Below are positions 54,701 to 64,000 of a DNA stretch of 64,000 nt, piece by piece (position 1 is the stretch's first letter; each line of letters begins with the position of its first letter). The position numbers were made by a program, and so were the translations under genes. Location: NCBI RefSeq assembly GCF_001594015.1, contig NZ_LTBC01000004.1, forward strand, positions 62,001 to 126,000. Reading direction: 5' to 3'. Under the pieces are notes generated by a model. That model did not search any database. It had not been told where the DNA came from and was given only the letters and a program-made list of their open reading frames with translations. This stretch comes from Moorella mulderi DSM 14980. GTDB lineage: Bacteria; Bacillota; DSM-521; Neomoorellales; Neomoorellaceae.

Positions 54701-55207
54701 ATGTTGATCCTGGGAATCGATCCTGGTACAGCTATTGTTGGCTATGGCCTGGTACAGGCGGCGACTGCGGGGCACCTGCAGGCTTTTGCCTATGGCTGCA
54801 TCCGGACGCCGGCAGGGGAAAAAGCAAGCCTGCGCCTGGCCCTGATTTACGACCAACTGCAGGAGATAATAAAAAACTACCGGCCGGATATTATGGCCAT
54901 TGAAGAACTCTTTTTTAATAAAAACAGCCGCACGGCCCTGGCGGTAGGCCAGGCCCGGGGGGTGGCGTTGCTCGCGGCGGCTCATGCGGGCCTTCCCGTT
55001 GCCGAGTACACGCCCCTGGAAGTTAAACAGGCGGTGGCCGGTTTCGGCCGGGCTCCCAAGGAACAGGTCCAGCGGATGGTTCAGGCCCTGCTGGGGCTTA
55101 AAAGTCCACCGGACCCCGATGATGTGGCCGATGCCCTGGCCGTGGCCATTTGCCATGCAAGTATAGCTCCCTGGCGCCAGCGGGAAGCTGGGGTGTTGCA
55201 GCAGTGA
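54701..55207 (+). CDS. ruvC: Holliday junction resolvase RuvC
   Basis: A 168-residue endonuclease that cuts Holliday junctions. The catalytic acidic residues are in [23 protein letters not shown] and [15 protein letters not shown]. The length is usual. The stop overlaps the ruvA start (GTGA), so ruvC, ruvA and ruvB are translationally coupled. Confidence 0.96.
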   Translation: MLILGIDPGTAIVGYGLVQAATAGHLQAFAYGCIRTPAGEKASLRLALIYDQLQEIIKNYRPDIMAIEELFFNKNSRTALAVGQARGVALLAAAHAGLPVAEYTPLEVKQAVAGFGRAPKEQVQRMVQALLGLKSPPDPDDVADALAVAICHASIAPWRQREAGVLQQ

Positions 55208-55824
55208 TTGGTTACCTGCGAGGCCAGTTACGCCAGGTAATGCCGGAAGGTATTTTGGTGGAAACCGGGGGCATCGGCTGGTTCGTCCGTACACCGCCGG
55301 CGCAATCCTGGCCGCCTCCGGGGACAGAGGTTGCCGTCTATACCCACCTGGTAGTCAGGGAAGACGCCGTGGAGCTGTACGGCTTTACCCGGCCTGAGGG
55401 GCTGAGGTTTTTTACCCTTTTACTGGGGGTGGCCGGCATTGGACCCCGCGGTGCCCTCCAGGTCCTGGCGGCAGCGGCTCCGGAACAGCTGGCGCGGGCT
55501 ATTGTTGCCGAAGATACTGCCTTTCTGACTGCCCTGCCCGGCATCGGGGCCAAGAAGGCCAGGCGCCTGCTCCTGGAATTAAAGGACGCCATTCTAAAAT
55601 CCGGGCTGGCCGGTGAGGCCGGGGCAACGGCCAGGGTAGCAGGGGATGGCGGGGCCGGCGATAATGATGAAGCCCTGGCCGCCCTCCTGGCCCTGGGCTA
55701 CAGCCGGGATGAGATAAGCCCGGTCCTGGCCAGGGTTAAGGCGGAACTGGGGCCGGGGGCTGATACGACGGCCGTCCTCCAGGGAGTGTTGAAAACTATA
55801 GGCCAGGGAGGTGGGGCTGATTGA
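55204..55824 (+). CDS. ruvA: Holliday junction branch migration protein RuvA
   Basis: A 206-residue protein from the GTG at 55204 (VIGYLRGQL). It has the OB-fold N-terminus, helix-hairpin-helix motifs ([36 protein letters not shown]) and a small C-terminal domain that contacts RuvB. The longer frame starting at 55150 overlaps ruvC and is not family-like. It overlaps ruvB by 4 bases. Confidence 0.96.
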   Translation: MIGYLRGQLRQVMPEGILVETGGIGWFVRTPPAQSWPPPGTEVAVYTHLVVREDAVELYGFTRPEGLRFFTLLLGVAGIGPRGALQVLAAAAPEQLARAIVAEDTAFLTALPGIGAKKARRLLLELKDAILKSGLAGEAGATARVAGDGGAGDNDEALAALLALGYSRDEISPVLARVKAELGPGADTTAVLQGVLKTIGQGGGAD

Positions 55825-56831
55825 CGGCAGAGCGTTTGCTGGCCGGGAACCTGCACCGGGAAGACGAAGAACTGGAAGTGAGCTTGCGCCCGCGCCGCCT
55901 GGCCGAATATATCGGCCAGGAGCATGTCAAGGAAACATTGAGCATCTTTATCCAGGCGGCCCGGGAGCGGGGGGAAGCCCTGGATCACGTCCTGCTCTAC
56001 GGCCCGCCCGGCCTGGGGAAGACCACCCTGGCCGGCATCATCGCAAGCGAGCTGGGGGTGAGTTTAAGGGTTACCTCGGGGCCGGCCCTGGAACGAGCCG
56101 GGGACCTGGCCGCCATTCTTACCAATTTACAGCCCCGGGACGTCCTCTTTATTGATGAAGTCCACCGCCTGCCCCGCCAGGTGGAGGAGATCCTGTACCC
56201 GGCCATGGAAGATTTTGCCCTGGATATTATTCTGGGTAAAGGCCCCGGCGCCCGCTCCATCCGCCTGGATTTACCCCCTTTTACCCTGGTGGGGGCTACT
56301 ACCAGGGCCGGGTTGTTGTCTTCGCCTTTAAGGGATCGCTTTGGCATTAATTCCCGGCTGGAGTTTTACCGGATAGAGGAGCTGGAGCAAATTATTCTCC
56401 GGGCGGCAGCCATCCTGCAGGTAGGTATTGAGCCTGAAGGGGCCAGGGAGATTGCCTGCCGCGCCCGGGGAACGCCCCGGGTGGCCAACCGCCTGCTGAA
56501 AAGGGTGCGGGATTACGCCGAAGTCCGTGCCGGAGGGATAATTACCAGGGAGGTAGCCAGGGAAGCCTTAGAACTCCTGCAAGTCGACTCCTTAGGCCTG
56601 GACAGCTCCGACCGCCGCCTGTTGTTAACCCTCATCAAGAAATTTAACGGTGGCCCGGTGGGGCTGGAAACCCTGGCGGCGGCCATCAGCGAAGAGCCGG
56701 ATACCATAGAGGATGTCTATGAGCCGTTTTTGCTCCAGCACGGCTTTATCCAGCGCAGCCCCCGGGGCCGCATGGCCACACCCAGGGCTTACGAGCACCT
56801 GGGGATAACGAGAATGGATAGCCTGTTTTGA
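55821..56831 (+). CDS. ruvB: Holliday junction branch migration helicase RuvB
   Basis: A 336-residue AAA+ motor: [13 protein letters not shown] is Walker [14 protein letters not shown] is Walker [14 protein letters not shown] is sensor 1/arginine finger, and a winged-helix C-terminus reads [15 protein letters not shown]-like sequence. It drives branch migration as hexamers on RuvA. TTG start overlapping the ruvA stop. Confidence 0.97.
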   Translation: MTAERLLAGNLHREDEELEVSLRPRRLAEYIGQEHVKETLSIFIQAARERGEALDHVLLYGPPGLGKTTLAGIIASELGVSLRVTSGPALERAGDLAAILTNLQPRDVLFIDEVHRLPRQVEEILYPAMEDFALDIILGKGPGARSIRLDLPPFTLVGATTRAGLLSSPLRDRFGINSRLEFYRIEELEQIILRAAAILQVGIEPEGAREIACRARGTPRVANRLLKRVRDYAEVRAGGIITREVAREALELLQVDSLGLDSSDRRLLLTLIKKFNGGPVGLETLAAAISEEPDTIEDVYEPFLLQHGFIQRSPRGRMATPRAYEHLGITRMDSLF

Positions 56832-56842
56832 AATATGAATGA

Positions 56843-56910
56843 AAATGCCTGGCTGGCATTTATTGGAAGCAAGCGAGACAATGCCAGCCTACGATAGAGT
56901 TATTTTCGAA
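56843..56910. repeat. Miniature palindromic repeat
   Basis: GGCTGGCATT (56851-56860) and AATGCCAGCC (56880-56889) form a 10-bp perfect inverted repeat. It competes with a shorter AAATGCC/GGCATTT hairpin. The right arm continues as CCTACGATAGAGTTATTTTCG, and almost the same sequence occurs at 61811-61839 before tgt. It may also act as a weak terminator after ruvB. Confidence 0.5.
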
Positions 56911-56921
56911 GGAGGACACCA

Positions 56922-57146
56922 ATGGGCGACTGGAGTTTTTTCGGCAAAATGCTGCTGGGGATGGGGCTGCTAATTGCCCTGATGGGTTTAATCCTCCTTG
57001 GGATGGGTAAACTCTTTTCCTTCGGGCGCCTGCCGGGGGACATTTATATCCAGAAGGGCAACTTCACCTTCTATTTCCCCTTACTGAGTTCCCTCCTCTT
57101 AAGCCTCATCCTGACCGTCGTGTTAAACTTAATCTTCCGCCGTTAG
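56922..57146 (+). CDS. DUF2905 membrane protein
   Basis: A 74-residue protein with two membrane helices (LLGMGLLIALMGLILLGMG and FPLLSSLLLSLILTVVLNLI) separated by FGRLPGDIYIQKGNF, the conserved DUF2905 loop. The function is unknown, and it is commonly found next to ruvB in clostridia. GAAGGAGG is 8-9 bases before the ATG. Confidence 0.92.
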   Translation: MGDWSFFGKMLLGMGLLIALMGLILLGMGKLFSFGRLPGDIYIQKGNFTFYFPLLSSLLLSLILTVVLNLIFRR

Positions 57147-57204
57147 CCTCCAGTAGTCGGAAAACGTCAAGGCCTTACGAATACTATGAGAGGTGAGGCT
57201 AAAA

Positions 57205-57927
57205 GTGCCACCGGAAGCAGACCCCAACCAGTTACTGCTTCAGGCGAGGAACGGGGATGCCGGGGCCAGGGAGGAATTAATCCGCCGCTTTACACCCTTT
57301 ATCCTGGCCGTCGTTTCCAGGGCAACAGGTCATTTTATCCGCCTGGGGGAAGATGACGAGGCCAGCGTCGGCCTGATGGCCTTTAACGAAGCCATCGATA
57401 GTTTCCGCCCGGGCGGTGGCTCAAACTTTTTAACCCTGGCCGAGACCATTATCCGCCGCCGTTTAGTTGACTATTTTCGCCGGGAAGGGCGGCACCGGCG
57501 GGTGCTGTCCTTACAAGCCCTGGAGAATGAAACGGCAGCCACCGTCGATCCCCTGGGCGGGGAAGAGATAAACCTGGTCAACGAACTGGCCGACCGGCGC
57601 CGGGAAATAGAGCGCTACCGGGAAGAACTGGCTGAGTTTGGCATAACCTTCAAGGACCTGGTCAAGGCCAGCCCCCAGCACCGGGACGCCCGTGACCGGG
57701 CCCTGGCAGCCGCCCGGGTAGTGGCAGCCAACCCCCTCTTCAGCCAGTACCTCCGGGAACGCAAAGCTTTACCCCTGAAAGCCCTGGTAAAATCCATGGA
57801 AACCAGCCGCAAAACCCTGGAGCGCCACCGCAAATATATTATCGCCGCAGCACTCATGCTGATGGGCGATTATGAATACCTGGCAGACTACATAGGTCAA
57901 AGCAAAAGGGGTGGTCAGGATGCTTGA
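57205..57927 (+). CDS. sigI: RNA polymerase sigma-I factor
   Basis: A 240-residue SigI-type sigma factor. LLLQARNGDAGAREELIRRFTPF is the start of region 2; VGLMAFNEAIDSFRPGGGSNFLTLAETIIRRRLVDYFRRE has the family's core pattern, and LVKSMETSRKTLERHRKYI is the C-terminal DNA-binding part. An in-frame GTG at 57193 lies upstream; the GTG at 57205 is better spaced from AGGTGAGG. It is paired with the anti-sigma factor RsgI, overlapping by 8 bases. In other Firmicutes SigI responds to heat or polysaccharide. Confidence 0.9.
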   Translation: MPPEADPNQLLLQARNGDAGAREELIRRFTPFILAVVSRATGHFIRLGEDDEASVGLMAFNEAIDSFRPGGGSNFLTLAETIIRRRLVDYFRREGRHRRVLSLQALENETAATVDPLGGEEINLVNELADRRREIERYREELAEFGITFKDLVKASPQHRDARDRALAAARVVAANPLFSQYLRERKALPLKALVKSMETSRKTLERHRKYIIAAALMLMGDYEYLADYIGQSKRGGQDA

Positions 57928-59077
57928 CGCTGAGCGGGGGCTGGTGGTGGCCAGGCAGGGAAATGAGGTTATTGTTTTGACCCCTGAGGGGGAGTGGCGC
58001 ACCCTCCACCTGACCGGCCTGCTGCCAGAAGTAGGGGAAGAGGTTATGTTGCCCCTGGTTAAAAAGAGGCCCCCCTGGCAGGCTATGATGGCAGCAGCGG
58101 CAGTAATCTTATTGCTTTTTCTGGCCCTCCCCCTGGCGCGCCGGGCCATGGCGCCGCCAACCCCCGGTCAACTGGCCTTTTATATTAATATCGACATCAA
58201 TCCCAGCATTGAACTGGCGGTGGATGACCGGGAAAGGGTGCTCAGTGCCCGGGGATTAAATAGCGATGGGGAAAAGTTGCTGGCTGGCGTTGCCCTTAAA
58301 GATGAAAAAGCAGCTATCGCTATCCAGGTCCTGACCAGGGAAGCCGTGCGCCAGGGTTACTACCTGCCCGACCGCCAGGGAGCCATGGTGGTAACAGTGA
58401 TCCCTGCTGCCGGTGCCAGCCAGGAAAAACTGGCGGCCGGCGATGAACTGGGCCAGAAATTAACCCGGGAGGCCCGGAATGTCCTGCAACAGGCCCGGGT
58501 CCAGGCGGTAGTTGAGGCGGCTACCGTCCAGCCGGAAATCCGCCAGCACGCTGAAGCCACCGGCCTGTCGGCGGGGAAATACAGCATCCTCCTGGAAGCC
58601 CTGGATGCTGGACTCCCGGTTACGGCGGCTGACCTGCAAAAAGATAGCCTGGCCAGGGTACTGGCGAGGTTTGACAGCAACTGGGAGCAGTTATTGCAAA
58701 AGCTGCAGCAGGATAAAGACCTTTTGCAGAAGGAGCAACAGCTGGGCGCAACCCTCAAGAGAGCCCTGGGGCAACAGGTTGCAGGTGGTAATAGTTATGA
58801 CAACCAGCGTGGCAACGAGCGGGGCCCGCGTGAGAAGGCGGAAAATATTGCCGGTAATCAAGACCAGCCGGGGCAGTCATCTAACCGTAACGAACTTGAG
58901 GTTGCCCCGGGTAATAAAGGGACCAGAGTTGAGGTGTTCACTGAGAAGGGGAGGAGCGGTACCCCTGGAATTCCAGGGGAATCTTTACGGCCCGGCCATA
59001 ATAACCAGATAGATCGGGTAGATAGCGTTAAAGGGGAGAAGAAAAATTGGGAAATAAAATCTTCCCGCGAGGACTAG
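57920..59077 (+). CDS. rsgI: RsgI-type anti-sigma-I factor
   Basis: A 385-residue membrane protein. The N-terminal 55 residues are the RsgI anti-sigma domain (MLDAERGLVVARQGNEVIVLT). One membrane helix (MMAAAAVILLLFLALPLA) follows, then an external domain starting AFYINIDINPSIELAVDD, typical of the family. A long helical part and a polar, disordered tail end the protein. No carbohydrate-binding module is present, so the signal is unclear. Its end overlaps spoIID-like by 31 bases. Confidence 0.9.
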   Translation: MLDAERGLVVARQGNEVIVLTPEGEWRTLHLTGLLPEVGEEVMLPLVKKRPPWQAMMAAAAVILLLFLALPLARRAMAPPTPGQLAFYINIDINPSIELAVDDRERVLSARGLNSDGEKLLAGVALKDEKAAIAIQVLTREAVRQGYYLPDRQGAMVVTVIPAAGASQEKLAAGDELGQKLTREARNVLQQARVQAVVEAATVQPEIRQHAEATGLSAGKYSILLEALDAGLPVTAADLQKDSLARVLARFDSNWEQLLQKLQQDKDLLQKEQQLGATLKRALGQQVAGGNSYDNQRGNERGPREKAENIAGNQDQPGQSSNRNELEVAPGNKGTRVEVFTEKGRSGTPGIPGESLRPGHNNQIDRVDSVKGEKKNWEIKSSRED

Positions 59078-60498
59078 CGGTTGCTCTCCTGGCTGCTTTG
59101 CTCCTGGTTTTGGCAACGATACCGGCAGGTGCCGTCTCTAAAGGGGACGTACCAGTAATCCGGGTCTTGCTCGATGGCGAACTGGCGCAGGTGGACTTCC
59201 AGGTTGAACAGGGGAGTTACCAGTTAATTGATGGCCACAGCGGTAAGGAAATCAGCCCGGTAAAGGCGGGAGAAAAGTGGACGGTGAAAAAAAACGGCGC
59301 TGATTGGCAATTAAGCCGGGAGGGCACGCCGCTGCCGGGTACCTTCGGCGGTCCTATCCAGCTTAAGGCCAGGGACGCCGGGACTTTAAATCTCTTCCGC
59401 TACCAGGGGCAGCGTTACCGGGGCAGCTTAAATATTCTCAAGGGGGACAATGGCCTGATGGCCATCAATACCCTGGACCTGGAGCAATACCTCTACGGCG
59501 TGGTGGGCAGGGAAATGCCGGCCAGTGCCGGCCTGGATGCCCTCAAGGCCCAGGCTGTGATTGCCCGCTCCTACGCCGTCACCAGGTTGAAACCAGCCGC
59601 CCTATATGATGTCACCGATGATACCATGACGCAGGTCTATGGCGGTTATGAAGCCGAGGTCAACTATGGCCCTTACCGCGATAAAGTCATTCAAGCCGTT
59701 GATGCCACCCGCGGGCTGGTAATTTACTATGACGGCAAGGTTATCGAGGCCTACTTTCATGCCAATGCCGGCGGCTATACCGAGGACAGCGAGAATGTGT
59801 GGAGCAATCCCCTGCCCTACCTGCGCGGGGTACCTTCGCCGGAGGATGAGTGGGCTTTAAAGTACCCCAATCAGACGCCAGGCGGCTACCCGGCCAACAG
59901 CTACACCTGGACTGTAACCCTCACACGGCAACAGGTCCAGGAAAAAGTTAATGCCTGGCTGGCCGGGCAGGGCCAGGGGGAAGCCGGGGATGTTGTTGAC
60001 CTGGTTCTTTCCCGCCTGCGCAGGGACGAACAGGGGGAAACGGTTTCCGGCCGGGTTACGAGGATGGACATCCGCACGACCACCGGAACGGCATCTGCCT
60101 TCCGGGACGGTATACGGGCCGTTTTCGGCCGGGATGTTCTGAAAAGCACTTTATTTAACGTGCAGATGGATTCTACAGTCCACATCGTCGACGGCTCCGG
60201 CGGGCAGCGTTCCGTAAATTACGGTGCCGAACTGGTGGCCCTGGGAGCCGGCGGGGTGATGAACGCTCCCAACGGCGCCGCCGGGGAGTATATGGTAGCT
60301 GGCCGGGATGGTAGCCGCAGCGTACCGAAGATGTTCCGCCAGGTAGTTTTCCAGGGCCGGGGCAACGGCCATGGCTTAGGCTTAAGCCAGTGGGGCGCCA
60401 TGGGGATGGCGGAAAAAGGGTATACTTACCAGCAAATTATTGAACACTATTATAACCAGGACCGCTTTGACGGCCGCTTAAAGATTGCTCCGCTGTAA
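59047..60498 (+). CDS. SpoIID/LytB domain protein
   Basis: A 483-residue secreted lytic protein. A signal peptide (LAVALLAALLLVLATIPAGA) is followed by a wall-binding-like domain and the SpoIID domain: NTLDLEQYLYGVVGREMPAS, LKAQAVIARSYAVTR, AYFHANAGGYTEDSENVW and GNGHGLGLSQWGAMGMAEKG. SpoIID cuts glycan strands during engulfment. This relative sits after sigI-rsgI and could be for sporulation or general wall turnover. TTG start inside the rsgI gene. Confidence 0.9.
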   Translation: MGNKIFPRGLAVALLAALLLVLATIPAGAVSKGDVPVIRVLLDGELAQVDFQVEQGSYQLIDGHSGKEISPVKAGEKWTVKKNGADWQLSREGTPLPGTFGGPIQLKARDAGTLNLFRYQGQRYRGSLNILKGDNGLMAINTLDLEQYLYGVVGREMPASAGLDALKAQAVIARSYAVTRLKPAALYDVTDDTMTQVYGGYEAEVNYGPYRDKVIQAVDATRGLVIYYDGKVIEAYFHANAGGYTEDSENVWSNPLPYLRGVPSPEDEWALKYPNQTPGGYPANSYTWTVTLTRQQVQEKVNAWLAGQGQGEAGDVVDLVLSRLRRDEQGETVSGRVTRMDIRTTTGTASAFRDGIRAVFGRDVLKSTLFNVQMDSTVHIVDGSGGQRSVNYGAELVALGAGGVMNAPNGAAGEYMVAGRDGSRSVPKMFRQVVFQGRGNGHGLGLSQWGAMGMAEKGYTYQQIIEHYYNQDRFDGRLKIAPL

Positions 60499-60522
60499 AC
60501 ATAGAGTAGGTGAGAGATTGAT

Positions 60523-61551
60523 TTGCGTCTTGAAGAATTCGACTATGATCTCCCCCCGGAATTGATTGCCCAGACACCGGCGGAGCCGCGGGATGCCTCG
60601 CGGCTCCTTGTCCTGCACCGGGATAGGGACTACCTGGAACACCGCCATTTTTATGACCTGCCGGCTTATCTCCGCCCCGGGGATGTCCTGGTCTTAAATG
60701 AGACCAGGGTGATACCGGCCCGCCTCTGGGGACGCCGGGCCGGTACGGGAGCCAGGATCGAAGTGCTTTTGCTGACACGACGCGACCGGGATACCTGGGA
60801 AGCCCTGGTGCGGCCGGGGCGGCGGGTGCCGGTGGGTACGGAGATAATCTTTGGCCAGGGGGAACTGAGGGCCCGGGCCATGGCAACGACTGGCGCCGGG
60901 GGGCGGGTACTGCAGTTTTCTTACCGGGAAGGTCCCTTTGAAGCCCTCCTGGACCGCCTGGGGGAGATGCCCCTGCCGCCTTATATTAAAGAGAAGCCGG
61001 AGGACCCCGGGCGTTACCAGACGGTTTATGCCCGGGTGGAAGGCTCGGCGGCAGCGCCGACGGCCGGCCTGCACTTTACCCCCCGCCTCCTGGAGCAACT
61101 GCGGGAGCAGGGGGTGAAAATAGTCTACCTCCTTCTCCATGTCGGCCTGGGTACTTTCCGCCCCGTTAAGGTGGAAAACATCGAAGAACACCAGATGCAT
61201 GCCGAGTACTATGAAGTGACCCCGGAGGCAGCGGCGGCCATTAATGCCGCCCGCGCCCGGGGAGGACGGATAGTGGGCGTGGGCACGACGGTAGTCCGCA
61301 CCCTGGAGACGGTAGCTACTGAAACAGGTCTTATCCAGCCAGGGAGCGGCTGGACGGATATCTTTATTTATCCCGGCTACCGCTTCAAGGCTATTGACTG
61401 CCTTATCACCAACTTCCACCTGCCCAAATCGACCCTCATCATGCTGGTGAGCGCCTTTGCCGGCCGGGAAAAAATCCTGGCCGCCTACAGGACTGCTGTG
61501 GCGGAGGGTTACCGCTTCTTCAGCTTCGGGGATGCGATGCTGATCTTGTAG
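60523..61551 (+). CDS. queA: tRNA preQ1(34) S-adenosylmethionine ribosyltransferase-isomerase
   Basis: A 342-residue enzyme making epoxyqueuosine in t[24 protein letters not shown] at the N-terminus and [13 protein letters not shown], then [22 protein letters not shown] and [12 protein letters not shown]-like sequence near the C-terminus are QueA hallmarks. It precedes tgt, the other queuosine gene, but the two are separated by a 313-base G+C-rich repeat. Confidence 0.95.
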   Translation: MRLEEFDYDLPPELIAQTPAEPRDASRLLVLHRDRDYLEHRHFYDLPAYLRPGDVLVLNETRVIPARLWGRRAGTGARIEVLLLTRRDRDTWEALVRPGRRVPVGTEIIFGQGELRARAMATTGAGGRVLQFSYREGPFEALLDRLGEMPLPPYIKEKPEDPGRYQTVYARVEGSAAAPTAGLHFTPRLLEQLREQGVKIVYLLLHVGLGTFRPVKVENIEEHQMHAEYYEVTPEAAAAINAARARGGRIVGVGTTVVRTLETVATETGLIQPGSGWTDIFIYPGYRFKAIDCLITNFHLPKSTLIMLVSAFAGREKILAAYRTAVAEGYRFFSFGDAMLIL

Positions 61552-61604
61552 AAAGAGTTTCGATTGCTTGGGAGTGACCGCCCCCGAAGGGCAAACTATG
61601 TAGA

Positions 61605-61845
61605 TGAGTGCTGGCTTTGTTTTCGCTCGCTCCCTGGTCCTCGCGGAGCGGCCTACGGCTCAGCCTCCGGCTCGGGCGGGGTTCCCGGCCTATTCGGCAT
61701 CCTTGCCTCAGAGGCCGGCCTCGGACCTCCTGTCCTCGGCCCCGCCCTCGCTCTTCGGCTTTGCCAAGGCCGCTTTGCCGCTCAGACCAAGTCGCTCGCT
61801 CCAAACTAAAGCCAGCCCTACGAAAAAGTTATTTTCGAATTATTA
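61605..61845. repeat. G+C-rich palindromic element between queA and tgt
   Basis: GCTGGCTTTG at its left side and CTAAAGCCAGC at its right are imperfect inverted ends around about 190 bases of G+C-rich DNA with many CTCG, GGCC and CGGCCT-like motifs. No family-like gene is seen in it, although several frames are open. The right edge (61811-61839) repeats the edge of the small palindrome at 56883-56910. It looks like a non-coding mobile or miniature repeat in the queuosine operon. The rest of 61552-61864 carries the AGGAGG site of tgt. Confidence 0.5.
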
Positions 61846-61846
61846 G

Positions 61847-62986
<1,140 letters not shown>

Positions 62987-63065
62987 ATGGGGGCAGGTAT
63001 TATCCATACCTGCGTCGAATGTTAAGGAGTTAAAGACCAAATTAAAGCAAGGATGGTGGTTGTTC

Positions 63066-63335
63066 ATGCAGCAATGGGCGGGAACCATTTTTTACATGCT
63101 GATCTTTTTTGGGATCCTCTATTTCCTGATAATCCGGCCCCAGCAAAAGCAACAAAAAAGGCGCCAGGAGATGTTAAACAGCCTGAAGGTGGATGACCGG
63201 GTGGTCCTGGCTGGCGGGTTGCATGGCCGGATAACAAAAATCAAAGATAGAACCTTGATGGTCCGCATTGCCGATAGGGTTGAGGTCGAGGTGGACAAGG
63301 GCGGGGTAGCCTATGTACCTGGACAGGAGGAATAA
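63066..63335 (+). CDS. yajC: Preprotein translocase subunit YajC
   Basis: An 89-residue protein with one membrane helix (IFYMLIFFGILYFLIIRPQQ) followed by a basic QQKRRQEMLNSLKVDDRVV segment and a small beta domain. YajC associates with SecDF. The open frame reaches upstream into tgt, but the ATG at 63066 gives the family start. It follows tgt as in many bacteria. Confidence 0.92.
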   Translation: MQQWAGTIFYMLIFFGILYFLIIRPQQKQQKRRQEMLNSLKVDDRVVLAGGLHGRITKIKDRTLMVRIADRVEVEVDKGGVAYVPGQEE

Positions 63336-63341
63336 TCAGGC

Positions 63342-64000
63342 TTGGCGCCAGTGACCCTGGAAGATGTTAAAAGGGACCCCGAGGTAGAAGCGCTGATTGT
63401 TAAAGGCAATGAACACCTGGGAGCCATGGGTTTTACCGAACACAGCCACCGCCATTTGAGCCTGGTGGCCAAGATCAGCTATAACGTATTGGAACACCTG
63501 GGTTATGACCGGAGGGTAGCCGAACTGGCGGCCATTGCCGGGTACCTGCATGATATCGGTAACGTCATTAGCCGGCAAGATCACGGCCAGACAGGGGCCC
63601 TGCTGGCTTACCGCATTTTGACCCGCCTGGGTATGCCTACCGTTGAGGTAGCTACCATTATGGGCGCCATCGGTAACCATGAAGAAGAATATGGCCAGGC
63701 CGTCAATACCGTAGGTGCGGCCCTCATCCTAGCGGATAAATCCGATGTCCACCGCTCCCGGGTGCGCAATAGTGATATCAGCACCTTTGATATCCACGAC
63801 CGGGTCAATTACGCCGTCCAGCACTCTTTTTTACGGGTAGATGCTTCCAGGCGTACCATTACCCTGGAACTGACCATTGACCTCTCCATCAGCACGCCCA
63901 TGGAGTATTTTGAGATCTTCCTCATGCGGATGATGATGTGCCGCCGGGCCGCTGATTTCCTCGACTGCCATTTTGGACTGGTGGTGAACGAGGCCCGGCT
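63342..64000 (+). CDS. HD domain phosphohydrolase (3' end outside window)
   Basis: At least 219 codons from a TTG at 63342, open to the window end. The HD motif is in GYLHDIGNVISRQDH, with H-S-H-R-H upstream (FTEHSHRH) and the further metal histidine in IGNHEEEYG; ADKSDVHRSRVR is the last conserved block. Such proteins hydrolyse phosphomonoesters or nucleotides; the substrate is unknown. AGGAGG is 10 bases before the start. It follows yajC after 6 bases and is probably in its operon. Confidence 0.85.
   Translation, partial: MAPVTLEDVKRDPEVEALIVKGNEHLGAMGFTEHSHRHLSLVAKISYNVLEHLGYDRRVAELAAIAGYLHDIGNVISRQDHGQTGALLAYRILTRLGMPTVEVATIMGAIGNHEEEYGQAVNTVGAALILADKSDVHRSRVRNSDISTFDIHDRVNYAVQHSFLRVDASRRTITLELTIDLSISTPMEYFEIFLMRMMMCRRAADFLDCHFGLVVNEAR

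Noticed and set aside
55150-55203. Extended N-terminus of RuvA
   Set aside because: The extra 18 codons lie inside ruvC and do not look like RuvA. The GTG at 55204 overlaps the ruvC stop in the usual way.
61564-61846. Overlapping 80-94-codon frames on both strands between queA and tgt
   Set aside because: The DNA is a G+C-rich repeat. Several frames are open at once, and none has a plausible start or protein-like pattern.

Overview
The window looks like a chromosomal piece of a Moorella-type thermophilic acetogen (Firmicutes, Thermoanaerobacterales). This is inferred from moderately high G+C, many TTG and GTG starts, a complete electron-bifurcating [FeFe]-hydrogenase operon, endospore genes (YunB, BofC-like, SpoIID, SigI/RsgI) and a gene order (yebC, ruvCAB, queA, tgt, yajC) usual in that group. 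No species-level claim can be made without a search.

Layout. 1-1601: the 3' end of a CRISPR adaptation operon (cas4, cas1, cas2). 1683-11945: one very long CRISPR array with 159 repeats and 158 spacers by manual count, read left to right from a short leader. 11977-20166: a mobile-element graveyard holding an intact IS66-family element abutting the array, a decayed second IS66 copy, an IS1182-like transposase pseudogene, an aspartase gene with a strong operator-promoter, a zinc-ribbon fragment, an ISLre2-type element and an HD-GYP remnant. 20173-21969: a MarR regulator and an MFS exporter.

22441-36996 is a hydrogen/redox region. A five-gene signalling-like cluster (DRTGG protein, RsbW-like ATPase, Fe-S protein with a hydrogenase-like H-cluster domain, second DRTGG protein, PHP phosphoesterase) precedes hydC, a GHKL ATPase gene, a small [2Fe-2S] protein gene, hydB (fused to a GltD/NfnB-like flavoprotein domain) and hydA. 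Downstream sits a sigma-54 activator whose sensor half has the same hydrogenase-like architecture as the 458-residue Fe-S protein. Just after it is a near-consensus sigma-54 promoter reading into a 61-codon unknown ORF. Together these suggest H2 or redox sensing tied to transcription.

37102-64000 is mostly housekeeping: U32 peptidase, a VapBC-like pair, mutS2, PBP1A, tyrS, a LysR regulator with a YeiH transporter, yunB, a DUF3842 protein, cooT, cysK, a CAP-domain protein under a probable c-di-AMP riboswitch, yebC, bofC-like, ruvCAB, DUF2905, sigI-rsgI, spoIID, queA, tgt, yajC and an HD-domain protein cut by the window end.

The most notable items are the duplicated hydrogenase-like sensor with its sigma-54 promoter, the HydB fusion, two CRISPR spacers that differ only at synonymous positions, evidence that the array has lost its distal end to an IS66 insertion or deletion, and ribosome-site-sequestering hairpins in both transposon families.
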